A stretch of DNA of 54,859 bases from JBEHWX01 sp048498995 (GTDB lineage Bacteria > Bacteroidota > Ignavibacteria > OLB7): positions 1 through 54,859 of the forward strand of contig JBEHWX010000036.1 in assembly GCA_048498995.1 (NCBI GenBank), given 5' to 3'. Positions 36,009 through 47,257 of this stretch are shown here, one piece after another. Below the pieces are notes generated by a model. That model was not told the origin of the DNA, did not search any database, and saw only the letters and a program-made list of their open reading frames with translations. The position numbers were made by a program, and so were the translations under genes. Within the stretch, counting starts at the first letter, position 1. Each line of letters opens with the position of its first letter.

Positions 36009-37005
36009 GCTGAGATGGCATCCGCTGATGGGGGAATGGGTCGCCACGGCAACCCAGCGGCAGGATCGGACGTTTCTTCCCCCGCCCGATTACTGCCCGC
36101 TCTGTCCGACGAAGCCGGGAGGATTTCCGACCGAGGTCCCCGAGCCGACCTACGACATCGTGGCCTTCGAGAACAAGTTCCCGAGCCTCCGGCGCGACCC
36201 GCCGGAGCCGGCCGTTGAGGGGACCGAGCTCTATCCGGTCCGCCCCGGCCAGGGAGTCTGCGAGGTGGTGGTCTATACACCGAATCATACCTCGACGCTC
36301 GCCAACGAGCCGGTGGAGCAGATCGACAAGCTGGTGCGCGTCTGGACCGATCGCTTCGGCGAGCTCGGCGCGCTCGACTTCGTCGACTACGTCTTCATCT
36401 TCGAGAACAAGGGGGAGGCGATCGGCGTCACGCTCCATCACCCGCACGGGCAGATCTACGCGTACCCGTTCATCCCGCCGAGGATCGAGAAGGAGCTGGA
36501 GGAGTGCCTGGAGCACATGGACCGGACCGGGCATTGTCTGCTGTGCGACATCCTGGCCGAGGAGCGGCGCGACGGGCGGCGGATCATCGCCGAGAACGAG
36601 TCGTTCGCCGCCTACATCCCCTTCTTCGCCCGCTATCCCTACGAGGTGCACATCACCTCGACGAGGCATCTCGGCTCGCTGCTCGAGATGTCGCGCCAGG
36701 AGCAGCGCGGGCTGGCCGAGATGATCAAGACCGTCATCTCCGCCTACGACCGGCTCTTCGATATCTCCTTCCCCTACATGATGGTGATTCATCAGACCCC
36801 GACCGACGGCGGGACGTACGATCACTATCATTTCCATATCGAGTTCTATCCGCCGCTGCGGACCAAGACGAAGCTGAAGTACCTGGCCGGCTCGGAGAGC
36901 GGCGCGGGAATGTTCATCAACGACACGCTCGCCGAGGAGAAGGCCGCGGAGCTGCGCGGCCACGTCCGTCCGGTGGAGTGGAGCGGTGGAGGGGAAGCGC
37001 GATGA
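36001..37005 (+). CDS. galT: Galactose-1-phosphate uridylyltransferase
   Basis: 334 residues from GTG 36001 (GGAGGAG just upstream). Start ELRWHPLMGEWVATATQRQD, zinc-type CPLC near 31-34, and the active-site motif HHPHGQ with His149 as the uridylylated nucleophile. A second C-X2-C (LLCDIL region, CLLC) and HYHFHIEF near the C-terminus are family features. It exchanges UMP between UDP-glucose and galactose-1-phosphate in the Leloir pathway, cytosolic. The stop overlaps the galK start (ATGA). Confidence 0.95.
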   Translation: MSELRWHPLMGEWVATATQRQDRTFLPPPDYCPLCPTKPGGFPTEVPEPTYDIVAFENKFPSLRRDPPEPAVEGTELYPVRPGQGVCEVVVYTPNHTSTLANEPVEQIDKLVRVWTDRFGELGALDFVDYVFIFENKGEAIGVTLHHPHGQIYAYPFIPPRIEKELEECLEHMDRTGHCLLCDILAEERRDGRRIIAENESFAAYIPFFARYPYEVHITSTRHLGSLLEMSRQEQRGLAEMIKTVISAYDRLFDISFPYMMVIHQTPTDGGTYDHYHFHIEFYPPLRTKTKLKYLAGSESGAGMFINDTLAEEKAAELRGHVRPVEWSGGGEAR

Positions 37006-38162
37006 GCGTCGATCCGGGGAGAGTACGGGACCGTTTCACCGAGCTGCACGACGCCGAGCCGCGCCTGTTCGCGGCGCCGGGACGGGTGAATCTGATCGGC
37101 GAGCACACCGACTACAACGACGGCTTCGTGCTGCCGACGGCGATCGACCGGACCACGGTGGTGGCCGCGGCCCCGCGCGAGGACCGTCGGATCACCGTCT
37201 GCTCGCTGAATCTCGGCGAGACGCGGGAGCTCGATCTGGACGAGCCGGCCGGGGGAAGCGCCGGCACCTGGCTGGCCTACGTGGAGGGAGTGGCGCGGAC
37301 GCTGGAATCGCGCGGGCTGCGGCTGCGCGGGGCGGATCTGGTGCTGGAGTCTGACGTGCCGGAGGGGGCGGGACTCTCCTCCTCGGCGGCGCTCGAGATC
37401 TCGACCGGCCTTGCGATGACCTCGATCTCCGGGCTCGAGGTGGACCGGATAGCGCTTGCGCTGGCTGGACAGGAGGCGGAGCATCGCTACGTGGGGACGA
37501 TGAGCGGCATCATGGATCAGTACGTGGCCGCGCTCGGCCGCGCCGGGCACGCGCTCCTGATCGACTGCCGCGCGCTCGAGGCCACGCCGATCCCGGTGGA
37601 GACGAACGACTACGCGCTGGTGATCTGCGACACGAACGTGAAGCACAGCCTGGCCTCCACGGAATACAACACGCGTCGGGCCGAGTGCGAGCAGGGGGTG
37701 GCGATACTCCGCTCCGTGCTTCCGTCGATTCGTGCACTGCGCGACGTGACCGAGCAGGATCTCGCCGAGCACGCCGGGCTGCTGCCTGAGCCGATCCGAT
37801 CCCGCTGCCGGCACGTGGTGACCGAGAACGCGCGCACGCTGGCGGCGGTTGAGGCGCTTCGCCGCGGCGACTTCCGGAGCATGGGAGAGCTGATGGCCGC
37901 CTCGCACCGCTCGCTGCGGGACGATTACGAGGTGAGCTGCGCGGAGCTGGACACGATGGTGGAGATCGCCTCCGGCATCGATGGCGTGGTCGGGGCGCGC
38001 ATGACCGGCGGCGGCTTCGGCGGCTCCACCGTGAACTTCGTGCGGCGCGACGTGCTGGGACGGTTCCGCGGCACGATCACCGAGGAGTATCGGCGCCGGT
38101 GCGGAAGGGAGGCGGGGGTCTACGTGGCCGAGATCGGCGAGGGAGCGCACGAGGTGCGCTGA
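37002..38162 (+). CDS. galK: Galactokinase
   Basis: 386 residues, start overlapping the galT stop by 4 bases. GHMP kinase motifs are all present: APGRVNLIGEHTDYNDGFVL (galactokinase signature), VPEGAGLSSSAALEIS (phosphate-binding motif), GIMDQYVAALG with the catalytic Asp, and GARMTGGGFGGSTVNFV at the C-terminus. It phosphorylates galactose to galactose-1-phosphate for GalT. It forms a tight galT-galK pair. Confidence 0.95.
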   Translation: MSVDPGRVRDRFTELHDAEPRLFAAPGRVNLIGEHTDYNDGFVLPTAIDRTTVVAAAPREDRRITVCSLNLGETRELDLDEPAGGSAGTWLAYVEGVARTLESRGLRLRGADLVLESDVPEGAGLSSSAALEISTGLAMTSISGLEVDRIALALAGQEAEHRYVGTMSGIMDQYVAALGRAGHALLIDCRALEATPIPVETNDYALVICDTNVKHSLASTEYNTRRAECEQGVAILRSVLPSIRALRDVTEQDLAEHAGLLPEPIRSRCRHVVTENARTLAAVEALRRGDFRSMGELMAASHRSLRDDYEVSCAELDTMVEIASGIDGVVGARMTGGGFGGSTVNFVRRDVLGRFRGTITEEYRRRCGREAGVYVAEIGEGAHEVR

Positions 38163-38920
38163 GCGGAATCGACCGGCGGAGATCTCGGGCTGAAGCGGTG
38201 AGCGGCGATACTGCAATGATGCCCGTGCCGAAGCGGAGTGCGGGGCGGCCGAGCACGCGCCGCGCCGCGTCTACCGTTGTATCGGCAGGTATTTCGACCG
38301 GTCGGTCCGGAAAGCCGCATTGGATTGTGCCTCGCCGTGGCGTGATCTACCATTGGATATCGACGCGGAGGCTTCGTTGCCGGAAGGTGGCGGAGCCTCC
38401 GTCGTTTTCGATTGATCCGCCGACTCCGGCCCGGTCTTTGCGTGTGGGAGGCGGTTGATTGCAACTACCGCTCTCCGAGCCATCCACGACGCGTTGCCGC
38501 CATTCCAGTTTTCACGGTCGTTCGCCGCCGCGCCGATTGAAATGGGACTCTAAAGAACCGAATGGAGCCCGAATCCGATTCTCGGCCCGATCGGCACACG
38601 AGTTGCTTCCTGGGCACCAGCACTACTGTCATCTGTTTCGAACCCCATGTCGGCAACGTGGGCGACCGGAGAGAGCAAGTGCGGACCGGCACGCCGCCGG
38701 GCATTCATGCTCCCGGGCATTCATGCCCGCCGATCGGCACCGCCGGCCCGGTGAGCGCCCCTCCCGCCGCGGAGGTGGCTGCCGGCTCTAACGTCTCCGG
38801 CGCGGAATCCTCGGGGCCGGAATCCCTCCGGCCCGGATACGGAGCGCGACATGGCGGAAGACCAGTTAGATCGAGGATGAACATAGGTACGATTACATCA
38901 TTACGCTGAGGAGACATACA
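38163..38920. other. Intergenic between galK and the glycosyltransferase gene
   Basis: 758 bases with no convincing gene. It holds a short direct repeat CCGGGCATTCATGC (from 38697, two copies 16 bp apart) and an 8-bp hairpin GGGCCGGA / TCCGGCCC (38814-38834). The AT-rich stretch before GAGGAG and ATG 38921 probably contains the promoter of the Galf cluster. Confidence 0.4.
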
Positions 38921-40291
38921 ATGGGCACCAACAATGGCGCACAACACGATCTCGACGCTCGCTCGTCGGGAAACAATGGGGGAATGAACAACGGACACGG
39001 AGCGGCCTCGCAGAACGGCACCCCCGGTCTGGAGAAGCTCGTTCGCGACACGATCGGCGGCACCGCCGAGCCGGCCGACCTGATCTGTCTTTCCCACCTC
39101 CGCTGGGACTTCGTCTATCAGCGGCCGCAGCATCTGCTGAGCCGATGCGCCACGCAGCGTCGCGTGTTCTTCTTCGAGGAGCCGATTCACGACGCCGAGG
39201 AGCCCAGGCTCTCGCTGACCCAGCGCGAGTCCGGCGTCTGGATCGCCGTTCCGCATCTGCCGGCCGGCATGCACGGCCAGGAGGCCGAGGCGGTGCAGCG
39301 CCGTCTGCTCGACGAGATGATCGAGCAGTGCCACATCGAGAGCTACGTCCTCTGGTACTACACCGCCATGGCGATGGGCTTCTCCGAGCACCTGACCCCG
39401 CTGGCCGTCGTCTACGACTGCATGGATGAGCTCTCGGCGTTCAAGGGTGCGCCCCCCGCGCTGAAGGAGCGGGAGATGAGCCTGTTCCAGCGCGCCGATC
39501 TGGTCTTCACCGGCGGACAGAGCCTCTACGAGGCCAAGTGCAAGCAGCATCCGAACGTGTATGCCTTCCCGAGCAGCATCGACCGCGCGCACTTCGGCAA
39601 GGGACGCGTGGCCACGACCGATCCGGCCGATCAGGCCGATATCCCGCATCCGCGGATGGGCTTCTGCGGCGTCATCGACGAGCGGATGAACATCGAGCTG
39701 CTGACCGGCATCGCCGATCTCCGCCCAGACTGGCATCTGGTGATGATCGGACCGGTGGTGAAGATCGATCCGGCCGACCTTCCGCAGCGTGAGAACATTC
39801 ACTACCTCGGACCGAAGTCGTACGACGAGCTCCCCGAGTATATCGGTGGATGGGACGTGGCGATGCTGCCGTTCGCGCTGAACGAGTCGACCCGCTTCAT
39901 CAGCCCGACCAAGACGCCGGAGTACCTGGCGGCCGGACGTCCGGTGGTCTCCACCTCGATCCGCGACGTGGTGCGCCCGTACGGCGATCGCGGCATGGTG
40001 CGGATCGCCGACACGCCGGAGGAGTTCGTGGCCGCCGCCGCCGAGATCGGCATGGACGGCATCCCGGACAACGCCGCGTGGTGGAACAAGGTGGACTCGT
40101 TCCTGTCGCAGACCTCGTGGGATCGGACCTGGAACCTGATGTCCCAGCTGATCGAGTCGGTGGTGACCTCCAACATCGCCCGCCTTCGCCGGCGCGGCGC
40201 GGAGATCCCGGCTCTTGCCGAACAGGCCGCCAAGCAGACTTCCGAGCAGGCCGCGGATCGCGTGTCCAGCCAGATGACGATGAATCAATAA
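38921..40291 (+). CDS. Glycosyltransferase (GT-B fold, GT4-like)
   Basis: 456 residues from ATG 38921 (GAGGAG, 7-base spacing). A Gly/Asn-rich disordered N-terminus of about 45 residues precedes LICLSHLRWDFVYQRPQHLL, a signature of GT4-like proteins that sit beside UDP-galactopyranose mutase. The C-terminal half shows a donor-binding Rossmann fold (MGFCGVIDERMNIELLTGIA, IHYLGPKSYDELPEYI, FISPTKTPEYLAAGRPVV). The Glu in TPEYLAAGRP is the likely donor-contacting residue. Gene order GT-glf-GH1/RmlD suggests transfer of galactofuranose or a related sugar to a surface glycan; the acceptor is unknown. Confidence 0.82.
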   Translation: MGTNNGAQHDLDARSSGNNGGMNNGHGAASQNGTPGLEKLVRDTIGGTAEPADLICLSHLRWDFVYQRPQHLLSRCATQRRVFFFEEPIHDAEEPRLSLTQRESGVWIAVPHLPAGMHGQEAEAVQRRLLDEMIEQCHIESYVLWYYTAMAMGFSEHLTPLAVVYDCMDELSAFKGAPPALKEREMSLFQRADLVFTGGQSLYEAKCKQHPNVYAFPSSIDRAHFGKGRVATTDPADQADIPHPRMGFCGVIDERMNIELLTGIADLRPDWHLVMIGPVVKIDPADLPQRENIHYLGPKSYDELPEYIGGWDVAMLPFALNESTRFISPTKTPEYLAAGRPVVSTSIRDVVRPYGDRGMVRIADTPEEFVAAAAEIGMDGIPDNAAWWNKVDSFLSQTSWDRTWNLMSQLIESVVTSNIARLRRRGAEIPALAEQAAKQTSEQAADRVSSQMTMNQ

Positions 40292-40316
40292 ACGACGACG
40301 GGGAATAGGAGAAACA

Positions 40317-41507
<1,191 letters not shown>

Positions 41508-43858
41508 GGTCTGGGGGGGAGTCGAGTGCACGGTCAACCGGGTCGGCGAGCAGTACTTCGATCAGCTTGCGCGCAACGGCCACGCCGTGCGCGCAAGCGA
41601 TCTCGAGCGCTTCGCGCGGCTCGGCCTGCGGACGCTCCGCTACCCGATGCTCTGGGAGCGGATCGCTCCCGAGGGGGTCGACACGGCCGACTGGAGCTGG
41701 GCCGATGAGCGGATGGAGATGCTCCGCTCGCTCGGCATACGGCCGATCGTCGGACTGCTGCACCACGGAAGCGGGCCCCGCTACACGAGCCTGATCGATC
41801 CGGAGATGCCGAAGAAGCTCGCGGCATTCGCCCGCGCCTTCGCCGAGCGCTACCCCTGGGTCGATCACTACACGCCGATCAACGAGCCCCTGACCACCGC
41901 GCGCTTCAGCGCGCTGTATGGACTCTGGTATCCGCATCGGGAGGAGAACCCCCACTTCGCCCTGGCGCAGATCCATCAGTGCCAGGGGATCGTCCGGGCC
42001 ATGCAGGAGATACGCCGGGTGAACCCGGAGGCCCGGCTGGTCCAGACCGAGGATCTCGGCAAAGTGTACAGCACTCCGCTCCTTTCCTATCAGGCCGAGA
42101 TGGAGAACGAGCGCCGCTGGCTCACCTACGATCTGCTCTGCGGTCGCGTCGATCGCGACCATCCGATGCGCGAATACTACTTCGCCGATCTCGGTCGTGA
42201 GGAGGCACGGCTCGACTGGCTGATCGAGAACGCCGCTCCCCCGGATATCATCGGCGTGAATCACTACCTGACCAGCGAGCGATTCCTGGATGAGCGCGTG
42301 GACCGTTACCCCGAGCATGCTCGCGGCGGCAACGGCATTCACGAGTATGCCGATGTCGAGGCGGTTCGCGTGCTGGCCAACGGCACCGCCGGCCCCGGCA
42401 CGCTCCTGACCGAGGCGTGGGAGCGCTACCGACTGTCGCTGGCGGTGACCGAGGTCCATCTCGGCTGCACCCGCGAGGAGCAGATGCGATGGCTGAAGGA
42501 AGTCTGGGATTCGGCGCGGCAGCTGGCCGACTCCGGCGTGGACATCAGGGCGGTGACCGCGTGGTCGCTCCTCGGTGCCTACGACTGGCACTGCCTGCTG
42601 ACGCGTGACGACGGCCGGTACGAGCCGGGGGTGTTCGACCTCCGCTCGCCGGAGCCGCGTCCGACCGGCCTGGCGCGCATGATCGTCGACATGGCGGCCG
42701 GCCGCGAGCCGCGCCATCCGGTGCTGCGCGGCGCCGGCTGGTGGCGACGCAGGATCAGGCTGGTCTATCCGCCGAGCCACGACTATCCGGGCTCGACCTT
42801 CCGCCTCGCCCCGCGCGTGGCCGAGGGGGATCCGCAGCCGCTCCTCGTGGTCGGACGCAGCGGCACGCTCGGACGCGCGTTCGAGCGCGCATGCCGGCTG
42901 CGCGGCATCCACGCGGTGATGCTGGGGCGTGGCGAGATGGATATCGCCGACCCTGCCTCGGTGGAGGCCGCCGTGGAGCGGTATCGCCCGTGGGGCATCG
43001 TCAACGCCGCCGGATTCGTCCGCGTGGACGAGGCGGAGCGGGAGTCGGAGCGCTGCCGTCGCGAGAACACGCTCGGTCCGGCGACGCTGGCCGAGATCTC
43101 CCGCCAGCGGGAGCTGAAGCTGGTGACCTTCTCCTCCGATCTCGTCTTCGACGGCACGGGCACGCGTCCCTACGTCGAGAGCGATCCGGTCTCCCCGCTC
43201 AACGTCTACGGCCGGACGAAGGCCGAGGCGGAGCAGCGTGTGCTCGACACCGACCCGAGCGCGCTCGTGGTCAGGACCAGCGCGTTCTTCGGGCCGTGGG
43301 ACGAATACAACTTCGTGACGATCGTGCTCCGGATGCTGGCCGCCGGGGAGCAGCTCGTGGCCGCGGAGGACCTGACGGTCTCGCCGACCTACGTTCCCGA
43401 CCTGGTGAGCGGGGTGCTCGATCTGATGATCGATGGAGAGAGCGGCATCTGGCATCTGGCCAACCGCGGCGAGATCTCCTGGTATGATCTGGCCCGTCGC
43501 ACCGCGGAGCTCGCCGGCTTCCCGACGGCGGGGATCAAGGCGCGCCCGGCGAAGCTTCTCGATCAGGAGGCGCCCCGGCCACGCTACTCGGTGCTCGCCA
43601 GCGAGCGCGGAGCGATCATGCCGACGCTCGATGACGCGCTCGAGCGATATATCGCGGAGCGATGGATGATCCATCCGGTGACGGCGGCCGTGCCGGCCTG
43701 ATCCGGTTCGGAAGTGCCGCACGCGCGGCGGTGATCGTTGATATTTATGACGCGGCCGGGGTGATCGGAGCAATGGGTGACTCCGCCGATCGCCCTGGCC
43801 GTTGTCGTTTCATCCACCCGGAGCCGCGCCTGGTCCCGACCGTCGCGGCTCCACGGTG

Positions 43859-45160
43859 TCAGCGACGTCCCCCTTTCTTCGCCGATCCCGTCGTGCTTCC
43901 GGCGCGCGAGCTCGACCGCTTCGTGCCCGCCGCCTTGGCCGACTTCTTCGCCGCTCCCTTCGCCGCGCTCTTCACGGTTCCCCGGGTGCCCCCCTTCGTG
44001 TTTCCGGCGACGCTCCCCTTGCTCGCCGCGTTGGCTCCCTTCGAGGCCGACGGCTTGGTCGCGCGTCCACCGGTCTTCGCCGAGCCGCGCGCCTTCGGCT
44101 GAGTCTTCGCCATGGAGCGGCCGCTGGAGCCGGCGCGCTTGCCCGCGCCCGCCTTTCCCACGCCATCTCCTCCGGCCGATGCATCGGTGCCGGAGGAGGC
44201 CCCCACGCCATCCCCGATCGTGATGATCCGTCCGGAGGTCGACCGCGCGTAGGTCGGGTCGTTCGTTCCTCTCCTCGCTCCCGTCTCCGTCCCCCGCGCC
44301 TTGACCGCGTGCGTGGCCGCGCGCTTCATCTTCCGCTTCCGATCGCCGGCGCGCTGCGGCATGATCGGCGTCCGGTTCACCATGTCGAAGCGGAACCCGC
44401 TGGCCAGCACGTGCAGCTTCACGTCGAAGAGGGTGATCGTGTCGTCCTCCTGGATATCCGGAAGGTTCGTGTAGGAGGTTGCTCCCAGGTCGAAGACGGT
44501 GGCGGTTCCGCTGCCGATGACCTCGAAGGTCTCGGCCTCGACGATGATCGCCGTGTCCTCGTCCAGCCCGATGCCGAGATCGTGCGGGTAGTGCGCGACG
44601 GCGGTCAGCAGACGCCCGTGGCGTCCACGCTGCGAGAAGTGGGTGTCGATCGCCGCGCCGAGGATGAACTCCATCCCAGGGGCCATGCGGACCCCTTCCA
44701 TCCGGGGAGTCTCCTGCGCCGATCCGCCGATGATCATCGAGTTCGACATCATCGCCGCGCCGGCGCTCGTGCCGGCCAGGATCATCCCCTGCTGATAGCG
44801 CTCGTGGAGAATGCGGTCCATGTCGGCGCCGCCGAGGAGCGAGGTGATGTGGAGCTGATCGCCGCCGGTGAAGAAGATGCCGGTGGCGTTGACGATCGCG
44901 TCGAGCGACTCCGCGGCGTGCGTGTCCTCCCGCTGCGAGACGTCGACCATCGTCGCCTCGCCGGCGCCGAGGCGCCTGAACAGGTCCACGTAGTTCATGC
45001 CCACCTCATCCGGATGATCGGTGGCGACCGTCATCACCACGATCGAGGCCTTGGCTCCGCCGGCGCGACGGACGAACTCCTTGAGAATCGTGCACTCACC
45101 TTTCTTGTCCTCGGCTCCGCCGATGATGATCAATGTTCCGAGTGGCTTTCCAGATCCCAT
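43859..45160 (-). CDS. cphB: Cyanophycinase with a long basic C-terminal tail
   Basis: 433 residues from the ATG at 45160. The first about 270 residues are a peptidase S51 cyanophycinase: LGTLIIIGGAEDKKGE, FFTGGDQLHI, LAGTSAGAAMMS with nucleophile Ser132, DTHFSQRGRHGRLL and GIGLDEDTAIIVE. It cleaves multi-arginyl-polyaspartate to beta-Asp-Arg dipeptides, usually in the cytosol. The last about 150 residues are low-complexity Lys/Ala/Ser/Gly (KSAAKGAAKKSAKAAG type), like a histone H1 tail, and not part of the family. No cyanophycin synthetase is in the window. Longer upstream frames lack protein character. Confidence 0.85.
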   Translation of the reverse strand: MGSGKPLGTLIIIGGAEDKKGECTILKEFVRRAGGAKASIVVMTVATDHPDEVGMNYVDLFRRLGAGEATMVDVSQREDTHAAESLDAIVNATGIFFTGGDQLHITSLLGGADMDRILHERYQQGMILAGTSAGAAMMSNSMIIGGSAQETPRMEGVRMAPGMEFILGAAIDTHFSQRGRHGRLLTAVAHYPHDLGIGLDEDTAIIVEAETFEVIGSGTATVFDLGATSYTNLPDIQEDDTITLFDVKLHVLASGFRFDMVNRTPIMPQRAGDRKRKMKRAATHAVKARGTETGARRGTNDPTYARSTSGRIITIGDGVGASSGTDASAGGDGVGKAGAGKRAGSSGRSMAKTQPKARGSAKTGGRATKPSASKGANAASKGSVAGNTKGGTRGTVKSAAKGAAKKSAKAAGTKRSSSRAGSTTGSAKKGGRR

Positions 45161-45550
45161 GTTCTGATGTCCGGTTTCCGTGTGCTTCGTTCGATGCGAG
45201 CGCGCCACCCTGCCGTCCGGCCGGTGCTCTCCGCTCATCGTGCCATCGCGCGCGCGGAGCGCGCATGGCGACCGTTGTCGACCGCTGGTTCGCGGCCGTG
45301 TCGGATCGCGGCCACATTCCGTGCCACCGGCGCCCGCCTTACGTCGTTGCCGACGCGCCGATGCCTGCTCATCGCGCGCGTGCCGGCGGGCGCGTGCCGG
45401 CACGCGCGTGTCGCGTGAGGCTCGGAGCTCCGGCGATGGCTCGGGATACCAGCTCAACCTGGAATCGGTACACGGTTTGATCGCCGCTTCATCCAGGGAT
45501 GCTCGGAAATGCGAAATGAAGTGATCGGCGCCTCCCCCAGCTGAGGCTCT
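45161..45550. other. Intergenic between divergent cyanophycinase and DUF421 genes
   Basis: 390 bases, very GC-rich in the middle; overlapping frames on both strands are random in character. Both promoters are expected here. Confidence 0.4.
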
Positions 45551-46132
45551 ATGGAAACGCATGAACTGATCATGACGGCCGTCCGCGCCGTCGGTGTCTA
45601 TGTGCTGATGCTGGTGGTGGTTCGCATCACCGGCAAGCGGACCATCGGCAATTTCACCGCCTTCGATCTCCTCGTGGCCCTGATGCTCGGAGAGATGGTC
45701 GACGAGCTCGTCTACGGCGACGTGACGCTCCTTCAGGGAGTGACCGGCATCGGCGTGGTGGCGCTGATGCACTACGCCAATTCCTGGCTCAGCTACTTTG
45801 CCCGCGGCGCCGACAAGGTGCTCGAGGGAACGCCGACCATCGTGGTGCGCGACGGCGCGCTGCAGCGCGAGGGAATGCGCCGGGAGCGGCTGAACGAGCA
45901 CGACGTGCTCTCGCTGCTCAGGCAGCGGGGCGTCGACGACATGCGCGAGGTGCGTCTGGCGATCATCGAGCCGGACGGACAGGTCAGCGTGATACAGCAG
46001 GAGTGGGCGCAGCCCCTCCGCCGGGGAGATGTCGGCGGCGACGCGGCGCGGCAACGGATCGAGGCAACCGGCGGCGGCGATATTCCTCCATCGAAGCGAA
46101 CCGATCGGAGCCTGGCTCCGGAGGGAGAGTGA
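45551..46132 (+). CDS. DUF421 (YetF/YkjA-like) membrane protein, first copy
   Basis: 193 residues. Three hydrophobic segments in the first about 85 residues carry the family signature LMLVVVRITGKRTIGNFTAF-DLLVALMLGEM. The cytosolic half holds VLEGTPTIVVRDGALQ and EVRLAIIEPDGQVSVI, the DUF421 soluble domain. Inner-membrane protein of unknown role. Its polar C-terminal tail ends 2 bases before the next DUF421 gene. Confidence 0.85.
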   Translation: METHELIMTAVRAVGVYVLMLVVVRITGKRTIGNFTAFDLLVALMLGEMVDELVYGDVTLLQGVTGIGVVALMHYANSWLSYFARGADKVLEGTPTIVVRDGALQREGMRRERLNEHDVLSLLRQRGVDDMREVRLAIIEPDGQVSVIQQEWAQPLRRGDVGGDAARQRIEATGGGDIPPSKRTDRSLAPEGE

Positions 46133-46134
46133 GC

Positions 46135-46641
46135 ATGGATCTCTGGAAGATCGGCGTGCGCGCCATGTTCGCGTACATCTTCCTCGTTCTCCTCACCCGC
46201 ATTTCCGGCAAGGAGTCGGTCGGGCAGAACAGCATGTTCGACTTCGTCTTCGTGCTGGTGATGGGGGACATGATCGACAATTGTATCTGGGGGCAGACCC
46301 CCGCCAGCCAGTTCGTGGTGGGGGTGGGAACGCTCCTTCTGCTGAAGCTCGCGGCCGCCCTCGGCAGCTACCTCAGCCCGCGCTTCGACATGCTCGTGGA
46401 GGGGAAGCCGGTCGAATTCATTCGTCACGGCGTGCCGGACCGGAGCGGGCTCCGGAGGCTTCGGATGAATCTCGACGAGGTCGCCGAGATGCTCCGCAAT
46501 CAGGGGGTGACGCGGGATGAGTGGGGCGATGTGCTGAGCGCGCGCGTCGAGAAGGATGGATCGGTGAGCGTGCTCCTGCAGCCCTGGGCGCGTCCCGCGC
46601 AACGCATCGACAGGGATCTCGTCCGGAGCGAGAGGGAGTGA
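46135..46641 (+). CDS. DUF421 membrane protein, second copy
   Basis: 168 residues from ATG 46135 (GGAGGGAGAG upstream, inside the previous gene); a GTG two codons earlier is also possible. Same layout as the previous gene: FLVLLTRISGKESVGQNSMFD, then MLVEGKPVEFIRHGVPDR and ARVEKDGSVSVLLQPW. The two copies are clearly diverged paralogues that may form a heteromer. Confidence 0.85.
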   Translation: MDLWKIGVRAMFAYIFLVLLTRISGKESVGQNSMFDFVFVLVMGDMIDNCIWGQTPASQFVVGVGTLLLLKLAAALGSYLSPRFDMLVEGKPVEFIRHGVPDRSGLRRLRMNLDEVAEMLRNQGVTRDEWGDVLSARVEKDGSVSVLLQPWARPAQRIDRDLVRSERE

Positions 46642-46642
46642 G

Positions 46643-47098
46643 ATGAAACCGTTCGTCTTCACCATACTCATCGTCGCCGTGTCGTTGCTGATGATCGGCG
46701 CGTCGCTCGTGCTGCTCGGTGACGACTCGGTCTTCACCACGCCGCCGGAGCTGGTGGTGGAGGACTTCATGAAGGAAATGGCGCTGGGACGGTACGAGCG
46801 TGCGCGCCCTTTTCTGGAGGACCATGTGGAGGAGCGTGCCACCGCGCCGGTGCTTCAGGGGCTGGAGCATCGTCTGCGGAACAGACTCGGCACGATTCTC
46901 GACGTTAGTGGCGAGCCGGTCTGGAAGCGTGGCCGGAGCGCCGTTGCCGCCGCTCGCGTCGAGAGCGACGAGAACGGCACGGTCCTGCTGCGCTTCCCGC
47001 TCCGCTTCGAATCCGGCGTCTGGAGGATCACCGGCCTCGGCGATCTGGCCGACACGCTCCCCGCCGCACGGCATGGCGACGAGACGCTCGAGCCGTGA
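46643..47098 (+). CDS. Membrane-anchored small protein, NTF2/DUF4878-like
   Basis: 151 residues, one base after the DUF421 stop, so the third gene of one operon. One N-terminal hydrophobic helix (FTILIVAVSLLMIGASLVLL) without a cleavage site, then a periplasmic domain of about 110 residues with ELVVEDFMKEMALGRYERAR and RFPLRFESGVWRITGLGDLA, the layout of NTF2-like lumazine-type domains. No firm family. Its stop codon sits in a short imperfect 13-bp repeat (CTCGAGCCGTGAT / CTCGAGCCGCGGC). Confidence 0.6.
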   Translation: MKPFVFTILIVAVSLLMIGASLVLLGDDSVFTTPPELVVEDFMKEMALGRYERARPFLEDHVEERATAPVLQGLEHRLRNRLGTILDVSGEPVWKRGRSAVAAARVESDENGTVLLRFPLRFESGVWRITGLGDLADTLPAARHGDETLEP

Positions 47099-47257
47099 TC
47101 TCGAGCCGCGGCTCCGATGTCGATGGCGCCGGCCACGGATGATCGGACTCCAAGGAGACTCGAAGGAGAAGGATGGTCACCGGCGCCGGTCATGTCCCTT
47201 CCAGGCACGGCAACGATTTCATGATTCTGCATTCCTCATTCTCAATTCTCTTCTAAC

